Below are positions 1-9,452 of a stretch of 64,000 bases of DNA, one piece after another. Source of the stretch: Zestomonas insulae (lineage in GTDB: Bacteria > Pseudomonadota > Gammaproteobacteria > Pseudomonadales > Pseudomonadaceae); assembly GCF_016901015.1 (NCBI RefSeq), contig NZ_JAFEUP010000005.1, positions 1 to 64,000 of the forward strand, in the 5' to 3' direction. The notes below the pieces were generated by a model. It was not told the origin of the DNA, made no database searches, and saw only the letters and a list, made by a program, of their open reading frames with translations. A program made the translations under genes and the position numbers. The stretch's first letter is position 1, and the number at the start of each line of letters is the position of its first letter.

Positions 1-335
1 GTCTTACCTCACAAGCACCCACACGAATTGCTTGATTCAGTTGTTAAAGAGCGTTCGGTGAGTCTTTCGCCTCAACCAAGGCCGCGCATTCTACAGCAGC
101 CTTTCGTTCCGTCAAGCGTTTTTTCGAAAATTTCTTTTCTACTTCAACCGCTTGCGCTTCCGACTCAGTTTCAACCTCGTCGTCAGCGGGAGGCGAATCT
201 TACAGCATCCTAAGACCCTGTCAACCTCCCCGAAGCACCTTTCCAACGCCACCTGATTACTCATCAGGCCGCCTCGCAAATCTCGCTAACCTATTGATTA
301 TCAAGACCTTTTGAAGCGCTTCCGCGCTGGAAGTG
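1..335 (-). ncRNA. Leader of a 16S-23S-5S rRNA operon, with boxA antiterminator
   Basis: Read on the minus strand, positions 41-53 give CGCTCTTTAACAA, the boxA element bound by the NusB/NusE antitermination complex. It is followed by the conserved Pseudomonas pre-16S leader toward position 1. The mature 16S gene is not in the window and should begin a little beyond the left edge. The stretch 60-335 is the upstream transcribed leader and shows no credible protein gene. The element is seen directly; its assignment to an rRNA operon rests on the known leader sequence of this genus. Confidence 0.85.
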
Positions 336-341
336 GTGCGC

Positions 342-369
342 ATTATAGGGACGCCAGATTCCCCGTCAA
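342..369 (-). promoter_or_regulatory. rRNA operon promoter (P1-like)
   Basis: On the minus strand a -35 hexamer TTGACG (364-369) and a perfect -10 TATAAT (342-347) are 16 bases apart and followed by a GCGC-type discriminator, as is usual for rRNA promoters. Transcription would start near 335 and run left through the boxA leader. The -35 lies only 17 bases beyond the tyrS stop codon, so any upstream activating sequence must overlap the end of tyrS. Confidence 0.85.
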
Positions 370-385
370 GGGTTTTCTACAGGAA

Positions 386-1585
386 TCACTCAGCCTTCAG
401 TGAAATGCGCGCGAAGGCCTTCTTGCCTGCCTGACAGACATGCACCGCACCCACCTTAAATAGGAAGCCGCGATCGACCACCGCGCCATCGACGCGCACA
501 CCGCCAGAGCCCAGCAGGTCGCGGGCGACTGCAGCGTTTTTCACCAAGCCCGCACGATTGAGGACGGCAGAAATTGGCATGTCCTCGCCAGAGGCCAGCT
601 CGACTTCCGGCAGGTCTTCCGGCAGCTCGCCATCCTTCATGCGATTGCCCGCCGCACGATGAGCACTGGCCGCGGCCTCCTCACCATGGAAACGCGCCAC
701 GATTTCCTCAGCCAGCTTAATCTTGATGTCACGCGGATTCGCGCCAGCCGCAACGTCCTGCCTGAAGGCCTCGATCTCCTCCATGGAACGGAAACTCAGC
801 AGCTCGAAGTAACGCCACATCAGCGAATCCGGAATCGACACCAGCTTGCCGTACATGACACCCGGCGCCTCCTGGATGCCGACATAGTTACCGAGTGACT
901 TGGACATCTTCTTCACGCCATCCAGACCCTCGAGCAGCGGCATGGTGACGATGCATTGCGACGCCTGCCCGTAGGCGCGCTGCAGTTCGCGCCCCATCAG
1001 CAGGTTGAACTTCTGATCGGTGCCGCCGAGCTCGACGTCGGCGCGCAGCGCCACCGAGTCGTAACCCTGAACCAACGGATAAAGGAACTCGTGGATGGCG
1101 ATCGGCTGATTGGTCGAGTAGCGCTTGCTGAAGTCGTCGCGCTCGAGCATGCGCGCGACGGTGTACTGCGACGCCAGGCGAATGAAGTCGGCCGGAGTGA
1201 GTTGATCCATCCAGGTGGAGTTGAACGCCACCTCGGTCTTCGCTGGATCGAGAATCTTGAACACCTGAGCCTTATAGGTCTCGGCATTCTCCAGCACCTG
1301 CTCACGGGTCAGCGGCGGGCGGGTCGCGCTTTTGCCACTGGGGTCGCCGATCATGCCGGTGAAGTCGCCAATCAGGAACACCACCTGATGGCCGAGCTCC
1401 TGAAACTGGCGCAGCTTATTGATAAGCACCGTGTGCCCAAGGTGCAGATCCGGCGCAGTCGGATCGAAACCTGCCTTGATGCGCAGCGGCTCGCCGCGCT
1501 TCAGCTTTTCGACCAACTCCGACTCGACCAGAACCTCTTCCGCGCCGCGCTTGATCAGCGCCAGCTGCTCTTCAACCCGCTTCAT
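386..1585 (-). CDS. tyrS: Tyrosyl-tRNA synthetase (TyrZ-type)
   Basis: Cytoplasmic class I synthetase that charges tRNA-Tyr. The Rossmann catalytic domain carries the HIGH-equivalent HLGH at residues 48-51 and KMSKS at 226-230, and an S4-like RNA-binding domain closes the protein near residues 335-398. The product is 399 residues, typical of the shorter TyrZ class. A GTG at 1603 would add six residues. I prefer the ATG at 1585 because the family begins with this M-K-x-V-E-E-Q-L segment; neither start has a strong ribosome-binding site. In P. aeruginosa the corresponding gene (tyrZ, PA0668) also sits next to an rRNA operon. No terminator separates it from the downstream rRNA promoter. Confidence 0.95.
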   Translation of the reverse strand: MKRVEEQLALIKRGAEEVLVESELVEKLKRGEPLRIKAGFDPTAPDLHLGHTVLINKLRQFQELGHQVVFLIGDFTGMIGDPSGKSATRPPLTREQVLENAETYKAQVFKILDPAKTEVAFNSTWMDQLTPADFIRLASQYTVARMLERDDFSKRYSTNQPIAIHEFLYPLVQGYDSVALRADVELGGTDQKFNLLMGRELQRAYGQASQCIVTMPLLEGLDGVKKMSKSLGNYVGIQEAPGVMYGKLVSIPDSLMWRYFELLSFRSMEEIEAFRQDVAAGANPRDIKIKLAEEIVARFHGEEAAASAHRAAGNRMKDGELPEDLPEVELASGEDMPISAVLNRAGLVKNAAVARDLLGSGGVRVDGAVVDRGFLFKVGAVHVCQAGKKAFARISLKAE

Positions 1586-1799
1586 GACAGAACTCGCAAC
1601 CACTGCAATTCAAAAGGGGAACCACCATACAAGATCGTCGACTAATTACAAGTTTGCCCGGCCCACGGGGGCTCGACGGGAGGCCACCGAATTCAGGGTT
1701 GCCCCGGAGAGATTTTGGTTATATTTTATACAGTTATTTCATCATCTTGATCTTCATTTTCATCTTTTCCTTTTCACCTTCTTCAAAGTCACCTTGCCT

Positions 1800-3242
1800 A
1801 TGACAACTACAACGTCCAAAGCCCCACCGCTATACCCCAAAAGCCATCTCCTGGCGGCGAGCGGTGTGGCAGCTTTGCTGAGCCTCGCGCTGCTGGTCTT
1901 CCCCTCGCGAGAAGTCGAGGCCAAGCGCACCCAAATGAACCTCGAACTGGACAACGGCGCCGAGCAGATCATCCAGGAAAAGGACGATCTCCGACCCAGG
2001 GTCGATACGGGGGATGAGAGCACCTCGCCATTTGCGAAGATCGAGGGCTCCGAAGACAACCAGAACAGCGCCAACCAAGACGCGGACAGCCACAAGAAAG
2101 ACGCTGCTTCCCTCGTTTCCAACACCCCCCCTGCTGATCCCAACCACCGCGAAATTACCGTTGCGCGTGGCGATACCCTGTCGACGCTGTTCGCCAAGCT
2201 CGGCCTGAGCTCCACCGACGTGCACACCGTGCTCAACAGTGCCAAAGAGGCCAAGCTGTTCGGTCAGCTCAAGGTCGGCCAGGTGCTTGAAATTCACCTG
2301 TCCGCCGATGGCCAGTTGGAGAACATGCACAGCCAGTTGTCGCCGCTGGAGAGCATCACCCTCAGCAAGAACGGCGACCTGTTCAAGTTCAAGCGTGACC
2401 TGGCCAAGCCGGACGTGCGTGCAGCCTATGCGCGCGGGGTGATCGACAGCTCGCTGTCGCTGGCTGGCAAGCGTGCCGGCCTGTCGCACGAGATGACCAT
2501 GGATCTGGCCAATGTCTTCGGCTACGACATCGATTTCTCGCAGGACATTCGCGACGGCGATGAATTCGAAGTGATCTACGAAGAGAAGGCCGTCGCCGGC
2601 AAGCGCGTCGGCACCGGCGAAATCCTCGCCGCTCGCTTCAAGAATCGCGGCAAGCTCTATACCGCGGTGCGCTATACCAGCAAGCAGGGCATCACCAGCT
2701 ACTACACCGCCGACGGCAACAGCATGCGCAAGGCCTTCATCCGCATGCCGGTGGACTTTGCCCGCATCAGCTCCGGCTTCTCGATGGGCCGCAAGCACCC
2801 GATCCTGAACAAGATTCGCGCGCACAAGGGCGTCGACTACGCCGCCCCGCGCGGCACACCGATCAAGGCCACCGGCGATGGCAAGATCATGCTCGCCGGG
2901 CGCCGCGGCGGCTACGGCAACTGCGTGATCATCCAGCATGGCAACACCTACCGCACCCTGTACGGGCACATGCAAGGCTTCGCCAAGGGCATCCGCAACG
3001 GCAGCATGGTCAAGCAGGGACAGATCATCGGCTACATCGGCACCACCGGCCTATCCACCGGGCCGCACCTGCATTACGAGTTCCAGGTCAACGGCGTGCA
3101 CGTCGATCCGTTGAGCCGCAAACTGCCGATGGCCGATCCGATCGCCAAAGCGGAAAAGGCGCGTTTCCTCCAGCAGAGCCAGCCGCTGCTGGCGCGCATG
3201 GACCAGGAAAAGGCCACCATGCTGGCGCTGAACAAGCGTTAA
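1800..3242 (+). CDS. M23-family peptidoglycan endopeptidase (MepM-like)
   Basis: Predicted zinc metallopeptidase that cleaves peptidoglycan cross-bridges during wall growth. The 480-residue product has a short cytoplasmic tail, one membrane segment or uncleaved signal (about 20-40), an acidic linker, an OapA/LysM-like domain (about 115-165) and a C-terminal lysostaphin-type M23 domain. Zinc ligands are visible as HxxxD (His342, Asp346) and the HLH motif (His423, His425). The ATG at 1800 starts the hydrophobic N-terminus directly. It has no Shine-Dalgarno and follows a C/T-rich leader, so initiation may be unusual. anmK begins three bases after the stop, which suggests co-transcription of wall cleavage and recycling. 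Confidence 0.9.
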   Translation: MTTTTSKAPPLYPKSHLLAASGVAALLSLALLVFPSREVEAKRTQMNLELDNGAEQIIQEKDDLRPRVDTGDESTSPFAKIEGSEDNQNSANQDADSHKKDAASLVSNTPPADPNHREITVARGDTLSTLFAKLGLSSTDVHTVLNSAKEAKLFGQLKVGQVLEIHLSADGQLENMHSQLSPLESITLSKNGDLFKFKRDLAKPDVRAAYARGVIDSSLSLAGKRAGLSHEMTMDLANVFGYDIDFSQDIRDGDEFEVIYEEKAVAGKRVGTGEILAARFKNRGKLYTAVRYTSKQGITSYYTADGNSMRKAFIRMPVDFARISSGFSMGRKHPILNKIRAHKGVDYAAPRGTPIKATGDGKIMLAGRRGGYGNCVIIQHGNTYRTLYGHMQGFAKGIRNGSMVKQGQIIGYIGTTGLSTGPHLHYEFQVNGVHVDPLSRKLPMADPIAKAEKARFLQQSQPLLARMDQEKATMLALNKR

Positions 3243-4337
<1,095 letters not shown>

Positions 4338-4348
4338 GCGCAGAAACG

Positions 4349-4377
4349 AAAACGCCGCCCCAGGGGGCGGCGTTTTT
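4349..4377. terminator. Bidirectional intrinsic terminator between anmK and erpA
   Basis: An 11-bp GC-rich inverted repeat (4351-4361 with 4364-4374) has a T5 tract on the plus strand and an A4 tract on the other side, so it can end both convergent transcripts. Confidence 0.85.
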
Positions 4378-4394
4378 GCAGGACCCGCGACGAA

Positions 4395-4745
4395 TCAGAT
4401 CGAGAACGACGAGCCGCAACCACAGGTGGTGGTGGCGTTGGGGTTCTTGATCACGAAGCGCGAGCCTTCGAGGCCTTCCTGATAGTCGACTTCGGCGCCC
4501 GCCAGGTACTGGAAGCTCATCGGATCGACCACCAGGCTCACGCCTTCGCGCTCGACGATAGTGTCGTCGTCGGCGATGTCCTCATCGAAGGTGAAGCCGT
4601 ACTGGAAGCCCGAGCAGCCGCCACCGGTGACGAACACACGCAACTTCAGGCGCGGGTTGCCTTCTTCCTCGACAAGGGTTTTCACCTTGTGCGCCGCGCC
4701 CTCGGTGAACTGCAGGGGGCTGGGGGTGAAGGTTTCAACGCTCAT
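4395..4745 (-). CDS. erpA: Iron-sulfur cluster insertion protein ErpA
   Basis: A-type carrier that delivers Fe-S clusters to apoproteins, for example in isoprenoid synthesis and respiration. The 116-residue protein has the three cluster-ligand cysteines of the HesB/IscA family: Cys44 in GGGCSGFQY, and Cys108 and Cys110 in the C-terminal TCGCGSSF. Length and motifs fit ErpA better than IscA or SufA. It is monocistronic, convergent with anmK and upstream of argC on the same strand, with about 50 bases between erpA's end and the shared terminator. Confidence 0.95.
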   Translation of the reverse strand: MSVETFTPSPLQFTEGAAHKVKTLVEEEGNPRLKLRVFVTGGGCSGFQYGFTFDEDIADDDTIVEREGVSLVVDPMSFQYLAGAEVDYQEGLEGSRFVIKNPNATTTCGCGSSFSI

Positions 4746-4845
4746 GCTGCATTACTCCCGGCTTTCGCCGTTGTGAAACTGGGTCGCGGCATTATCCGCT
4801 TCCCTGACTAAAACGGTCAACTATTGACCAGCTCGACGCGCCGCC

Positions 4846-5880
4846 TCAGGGCAGCAGCGCCGCATTCCATAGACCAGCGCGCTCGTCGAGGCCGAACAGG
4901 ATGTTCATGTTCTGCACCGCCTGGCCGGAGGCCCCCTTGACCAGGTTGTCGATGACCGACAGCACCACCACCAGGTCGCCATCTTGCGGCCGGTGCACGG
5001 CGATCCGGCAGACGTTGGCGCCCCGCACGCTGCGGGTTTCCGGATGGCTGCCGGCCGGCATCACGTCGACGAACGGCTCGTTGGCGTAGCGCTGCTCGAA
5101 CAGGCGCTGCAGGTCCACCGAGCGATCCACTACGTTGGCGTACAGTGTGGCGTGGATGCCGCGGATCATCGGCGTCAGGTGCGGCACAAAGGTCAGACCG
5201 ACCTCGCCCTTGGCGGCACGGCGCAGGCCCTGACTGATTTCCGGCAAGTGGCGGTGGCCCTTGACCGAATAGGCCGCCATGCTCTCGCCGGCTTCGCAGA
5301 ACAGCGAGCCGACCTTGGCGCCACGCCCGGCACCGCTGACCCCGGACTTGCAGTCGGCGATCAGTCGCGAAGTATCGGCCAGCCCGGCTTCCAGCAGCGG
5401 CAGGAAACCCAGCTGCGTGGCGGTCGGGTAGCAACCCGGCACGGCAATCAGGCGCGCCTGCTTGATCTGCTCGCGGTTGACTTCCGGCAGGCCGTAGACC
5501 GCCTCATCGAGCAGCTCCGGCGCGCCGTGCGGCTGGCCGTACCACTTGGCCCACTCCACGGCGTCCTGCAGACGGAAGTCGGCGGACAGGTCGATGACCT
5601 TGGTGCCGGCGGCCAGCAGTTCGCCAGCCAGGGCATGAGCGACACCGTGCGGGGTGGCAAAGAACACCACGTCGCAGGCGCCCAGGGTGGCGGCGTCCGG
5701 CACGCTGAAGGCCAGGTTGTCGTAGTGGCCGCGCAGGTTCGGGTACATGTCGGCGACCTTCACCCCGTCTTCGGAGCGCGAAGTGATCACCGCCACTTCC
5801 GCCTGCGGGTGCTGCGCCAGCAGGCGCAGCAGCTCCACGCCCGTATACCCTGTACCACCAACGATGCCGACCTTGATCAT
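4846..5880 (-). CDS. argC: N-acetyl-gamma-glutamyl-phosphate reductase
   Basis: Third step of arginine biosynthesis: NADPH-dependent reduction of N-acetylglutamyl phosphate to the semialdehyde. The 344-residue protein shows the N-terminal dinucleotide fold ([10 protein letters not shown], residues 5-14), the catalytic Cys150 in VPGCYPTA and the GHRHLPEI segment with the conserved active-site His. An in-frame extension upstream to 6054 is open but does not look like ArgC. The ATG at 5880 has a GGAG site about ten bases upstream and begins the family's usual MIKVGIVG sequence. hemJ is divergent, starting 193 bases away. Confidence 0.95.
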   Translation of the reverse strand: MIKVGIVGGTGYTGVELLRLLAQHPQAEVAVITSRSEDGVKVADMYPNLRGHYDNLAFSVPDAATLGACDVVFFATPHGVAHALAGELLAAGTKVIDLSADFRLQDAVEWAKWYGQPHGAPELLDEAVYGLPEVNREQIKQARLIAVPGCYPTATQLGFLPLLEAGLADTSRLIADCKSGVSGAGRGAKVGSLFCEAGESMAAYSVKGHRHLPEISQGLRRAAKGEVGLTFVPHLTPMIRGIHATLYANVVDRSVDLQRLFEQRYANEPFVDVMPAGSHPETRSVRGANVCRIAVHRPQDGDLVVVLSVIDNLVKGASGQAVQNMNILFGLDERAGLWNAALLP

Positions 5881-6073
5881 CTGTCCGTCACTCCGCCCGC
5901 ACGGGCCCATCGGGGAAAACCGCAATGATAAGAGCCGGGGGCCAGCCTGAACAGGCCGGCGGCATTCCGGCGACCACCGGGAACGCATCGGTGCGCTGGT
6001 GCGACAGCCGTGCAAGGTGACGCACAACGACGCGCGCTCTACTATCGGGCGCATTCCGTCACGAGATATACCG

Positions 6074-6499
6074 ATGCTCTACCTCTGGATCAAAGCCCTG
6101 CACCTCATCGCCCTGGTCTGCTGGTTCGCCGGCTTGTTCTACCTGCCGCGCCTGTTCGTCTACCACGCGGCGAGCAGCGACACCCTCGGCCACGAGCGCT
6201 TCTGCACCATGGAGCGCAAGCTGTACCGCGGCATCATGCTGCCGTCGATGCTCGCCACCCTAGTGTTCGGCCTGTGGCTGCTGTACCTCAACCCGGCCTG
6301 GCTGAAGATGGGCTGGCTGCACGCCAAGCTGCTGCTGGTGCTCCTGCTGGTCGGCTACCACCATGTGTGCGGCGCGCAGCTCAAGCGCTTCGCACGCGGC
6401 GAGAACGCGCGCAGCCACGTGTTCTACCGCTGGTTCAATGAAATCCCGGTGCTGTTTCTGCTGGCCATCGTCATCCTGGTGGTGGTCAAACCCTTCTGA
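6074..6499 (+). CDS. hemJ: Protoporphyrinogen IX oxidase, HemJ type
   Basis: Integral inner-membrane protein of heme biosynthesis that oxidises protoporphyrinogen IX to protoporphyrin IX in bacteria lacking HemG and HemY. The 141-residue sequence matches the UPF0093/HemJ family: about four membrane helices, the start [20 protein letters not shown] with the conserved helix-1 His, and [16 protein letters not shown] in the third helix. The ATG at 6074 is chosen because the open frame upstream to 5999 is hydrophilic and not conserved. It is the first gene of a plus-strand run, 25 bases before the flavoprotein gene. Confidence 0.88.
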   Translation: MLYLWIKALHLIALVCWFAGLFYLPRLFVYHAASSDTLGHERFCTMERKLYRGIMLPSMLATLVFGLWLLYLNPAWLKMGWLHAKLLLVLLLVGYHHVCGAQLKRFARGENARSHVFYRWFNEIPVLFLLAIVILVVVKPF

Positions 6500-6524
6500 C
6501 GTCGAACCCTAAAGAGGAAACGCC

Positions 6525-7472
6525 ATGTCCCTCCCTGCCCTGCTCGACCAGCGTCTGCGCCTGCCGGTGGTCGCCGCGCCGATGTTTCTGGTGTCCACCC
6601 CGCAACTGGTGCTGGCCTGCTGCCGCAACGGCATCGTCGGCAGCTTTCCGGCACTGAACCAGCGCGAGAGCAGCGGCTTCAAGGCCTGGCTGGAGGAGAT
6701 CGAGGCCGGCCTGGCGGCGGACTCCGCGCCCTACGCCGTCAACCTAATCGTCCACCACAGCAATCCGCGTCTGCAGGCTGACCTGGCTATCTGCGTGGAG
6801 AAGCGCGTACCGATCGTCATCACCAGCCTTGGCGCGGTGAAGGAAGTGGTCGACGCGGTGCACAGCTACGGCGGCCTGGTGTTCCATGACGTGACCACCC
6901 GCCGGCATGCCGAGAAGGCCGCCGAGGCGGGCGTCGACGGACTGATCGCGGTGGCCGCAGGGGCCGGCGGGCATGCCGGGACGTGGAGCCCGTTCGCGCT
7001 GATCGCCGAGATTCGTCAGTTCTTCGACAAGACCCTGCTGCTCTCCGGCTGCCTCAATCACGGCCACGAGATCCTCGCCGCCCAGGCGCTGGGGGCCGAT
7101 CTGGCCTACATGGGCACGCGTTTCATCGCCACCCGCGAAAGCGGCGCCGACGAGCCGTACAAGCAGATGATCCTCGGCGCCAAGGCCGCCGACATCATTC
7201 ATACCCCGGCGGTCTCCGGGGTGCCGGCGAGCTTCATGCGCCAGAGCCTCGAGCAAGCCGGCTACGACCTGCAGCGTCTGCAGGACAAGGGCGAGCTCAA
7301 CTATGGCGAGAAGCTCAAGCCAGTCAGCGACGAGGCCAAGGCCTGGAAGACCGTGTGGTCGGCCGGCCAGGGCGTCGGCGAAATCAACGACCTGCCGGAT
7401 GTCGCAAGCCTGGTGCAGCGCCTCGACCGCGAGTACCGCGCTGCCCGCGAGCGCGTCGCCACCCTGCGCTGA
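6525..7472 (+). CDS. Nitronate monooxygenase-like flavoprotein (NPD family)
   Basis: FMN-dependent TIM-barrel enzyme of the 2-nitropropane dioxygenase/nitronate monooxygenase family, likely oxidising propionate-3-nitronate or similar nitronates, or reducing quinones. The 315-residue product begins with the family signature LPVVAAPMFLVS and has the FMN-phosphate-binding region AAGAGGHAG near residue 145, followed by SGCLNHGHEILAAQALGADLAYMGTR-like barrel strands. A purine-rich AAAGAGG site precedes the ATG. The true substrate cannot be read from sequence, and many annotated members have other activities. Confidence 0.85.
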   Translation: MSLPALLDQRLRLPVVAAPMFLVSTPQLVLACCRNGIVGSFPALNQRESSGFKAWLEEIEAGLAADSAPYAVNLIVHHSNPRLQADLAICVEKRVPIVITSLGAVKEVVDAVHSYGGLVFHDVTTRRHAEKAAEAGVDGLIAVAAGAGGHAGTWSPFALIAEIRQFFDKTLLLSGCLNHGHEILAAQALGADLAYMGTRFIATRESGADEPYKQMILGAKAADIIHTPAVSGVPASFMRQSLEQAGYDLQRLQDKGELNYGEKLKPVSDEAKAWKTVWSAGQGVGEINDLPDVASLVQRLDREYRAARERVATLR

Positions 7473-7625
7473 CCCGCGCCCGGCTCGCGCTCGCCGACCG
7501 GCGGGCGCGAAACCGCCGCCATCTGCCGGGAACTGCGCGGCCATGCTGGCCAAATGCTTGGCAACGCCCCATGCGCGCAACTACTCTGTGCCCTGACCTC
7601 TCCCCTTGCCGACAAGGAAGCCTGC

Positions 7626-8630
7626 ATGAGCGATACCCGTTACAAGATCGTCTTCGACGGCGAACTGATGCCGGAGATGAGCCTGGACACCGTCAAGGAC
7701 AACCTCGCCCGGCTGTTCAAGCTCGACCGCGCACGAGTCGAACCGCTGTTCGGGCGCCAGGCGGTGGTGCTCAAGCGCGACCTGCCGGCCGGCGAAGTGG
7801 ACAAGTACGTCAGCGCGCTGGAACGCGCCGGCGCGCAGGTCCGCAAGGAGCAGGACCTCGCCGCCAGCCTCAGCCTGGTGGAAACCGAGGAGCACCAGCC
7901 GGAGGAGACCGCGCGTATGCAGTGCCCGAAATGCGGCCACGAGCAGACCAAGGCCATCGAATGCAGCGCCTGCGGCATCGTCATCGACAAGTATCTGGCG
8001 CGCCAGGCGCAACTGGCAGAAAACCCGGCACCCGAGCCGGAGCCGCCGCGCGACACACCGCCGGCCTCGCCCTACACCCCGCCGCAGGCACAGGTCGGTG
8101 AGGAACTGCCGGAGTTCGGCGACCTCAACGTGTTCAGCGTGCAGGGCCGTATCGGCCGCCTGCGCTACCTCGCCTGGACGCTGGTGGTGCTGCTGGCCAG
8201 CGTCGGCCTGTTCGGCCTGGCGATGATCGGCATGGGCATTCACCAAATGGTCGGCTGGACCCTGATCAGCGTGGTCGGTATCGCCATCGTAGTGGTCTCA
8301 CTGATGATCGGCGTGCAACGCCTGCACGACATCGGTTGGTCCGGCTGGCTGCTGCTGCTCAACATCATTCCGGTGGTCGGCAGCGTGCTGTCGCTGCTGA
8401 TGCTGCTGGTTCCGGGCACCACCGGGGTCAACCGCTTCGGCCCCCCACCGCCGGCCAACAGCACGGCGGTCAAGGTGCTCGCCGCGCTGTGGCTGCTCCC
8501 GATCGCCGCCGCGCTGCTGGTCGTCGCGCTCGGCGGCGCCGCCGCGCTGAGCGGTCTGGGTGAGGACTTCGGCCTGCAGAATCCCCCGGCGACCCAGGAA
8601 ACCCCGGCCAACGCGTACGGTGAAGAGTGA
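7626..8630 (+). CDS. DUF805 membrane protein with N-terminal domain and zinc ribbon
   Basis: A 334-residue protein of unknown function with three visible modules. Residues 1-75 form a small mixed alpha/beta domain (KIVFDGELMPEMSLDTVK onward). Residues 100-116 form a zinc-ribbon-like pair of CxxC knuckles (Cys100, Cys103, Cys113, Cys116). After a Pro-rich linker, a DUF805 region begins with GRIGRLRYL near 176 and has three to four membrane helices, the conserved RLHDIG motif and a final hydrophobic segment near 280-305. The ATG at 7626 has an AAGGAAG site. An upstream in-frame ATG at 7554 has no such site and adds unrelated residues. Confidence 0.8.
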   Translation: MSDTRYKIVFDGELMPEMSLDTVKDNLARLFKLDRARVEPLFGRQAVVLKRDLPAGEVDKYVSALERAGAQVRKEQDLAASLSLVETEEHQPEETARMQCPKCGHEQTKAIECSACGIVIDKYLARQAQLAENPAPEPEPPRDTPPASPYTPPQAQVGEELPEFGDLNVFSVQGRIGRLRYLAWTLVVLLASVGLFGLAMIGMGIHQMVGWTLISVVGIAIVVVSLMIGVQRLHDIGWSGWLLLLNIIPVVGSVLSLLMLLVPGTTGVNRFGPPPPANSTAVKVLAALWLLPIAAALLVVALGGAAALSGLGEDFGLQNPPATQETPANAYGEE

Positions 8631-8657
8631 TCGCCGGCGCGCTGACCTGCCGCTGAC

Positions 8658-9452
8658 ATGCGTCGCTATGCGCTGATCACCGGCGCCTCCAGTGGTCTCG
8701 GCCTGGCACTGGCCGAGGCACTGGCGCGGCGCGGCCGCCACCTGGTTCTCGTCGCCCGCCAGCGTGAGGCGCTGGAAAGCATCGCCTGTGAACTGACCCA
8801 GCGCTTCGGCGTCGAGGTGCTGTTCCGCGTCTGCGATCTGGCCAATCCGTTGCAGTTGACCGGCCTGCTCCACGAACTGGACGAAGGCACCCATCCCATC
8901 GACCTGCTGGTGAACAACGCCGGCATCGGCAGCGTCGGCGCCTTCCTGGCCCACGAATGGGGCGACGAGCAGCGTCTGCTCGAACTCAACGTACTGGCCC
9001 TGACCCGCCTGTGCCACGGCGTCGGCAACAGCATGATCGCCCTGGGCGGCGGGCAGATCCTCAATGTCGCCTCGGTGGCGGCCTACCTGCCCGGCCCGTG
9101 GATGAGCAGCTACTACGCCAGCAAGGCCTATGTGCTGCACTTCTCCGAAGCGCTGCGCGAAGAGTTCCGCGAGTACGGCATCAGCGTCTCGGTGCTGTGC
9201 CCGGGGCCGACGCAGAGCGCCTTCTTCCGCAATGCCGGCCTCGACGATGCCGCGCTACGCGCCAGCAAGCTGATGCTCAGCGCCGAAGAAGTCGCCCTGC
9301 AGGCGGTCAACGGCCTGGCGAAGCGCCGCGCAATCATCATCCCCGGCTGGCGCAACCGCCTGGCCAGCTGGTTGCCACGACTGCTGCCACGCGCGCTGAT
9401 GCGCCGCCTGAGCGGCCGCATCACCCGCAAGCTGCTGCTCAGTCGGCGCTGA
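8658..9452 (+). CDS. Short-chain dehydrogenase/reductase
   Basis: Classical SDR oxidoreductase of 264 residues. The cofactor motif TGASSGLG is at residues 8-15, NNAG at 86-89, the catalytic Ser at about 139 and YxxxK at 152-156. An Arg near position 35 and no acidic residue at the end of beta-2 suggest NADP(H) preference. The C-terminal basic helix with Leu-Pro repeats resembles SDRs that bind membranes or lipids, so an acyl or steroid-like substrate is possible but not shown. Its last 14 bases overlap the end of the convergent AAA+ gene. Confidence 0.85.
   Translation: MRRYALITGASSGLGLALAEALARRGRHLVLVARQREALESIACELTQRFGVEVLFRVCDLANPLQLTGLLHELDEGTHPIDLLVNNAGIGSVGAFLAHEWGDEQRLLELNVLALTRLCHGVGNSMIALGGGQILNVASVAAYLPGPWMSSYYASKAYVLHFSEALREEFREYGISVSVLCPGPTQSAFFRNAGLDDAALRASKLMLSAEEVALQAVNGLAKRRAIIIPGWRNRLASWLPRLLPRALMRRLSGRITRKLLLSRR

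Noticed and set aside
294..304. TTGATTATCAA palindrome as an Anr/Fnr box
   Set aside because: The half-sites are separated by one base instead of four, and it lies inside the rRNA leader.
386..1645. Long open frames opposite tyrS on the plus strand
   Set aside because: High GC creates long antisense frames; tyrS motifs are complete and the antisense products show no domain.
5990..6030. ArgR site upstream of argC
   Set aside because: TGTCGC occurs on the minus strand, but the downstream part of the consensus is not matched.
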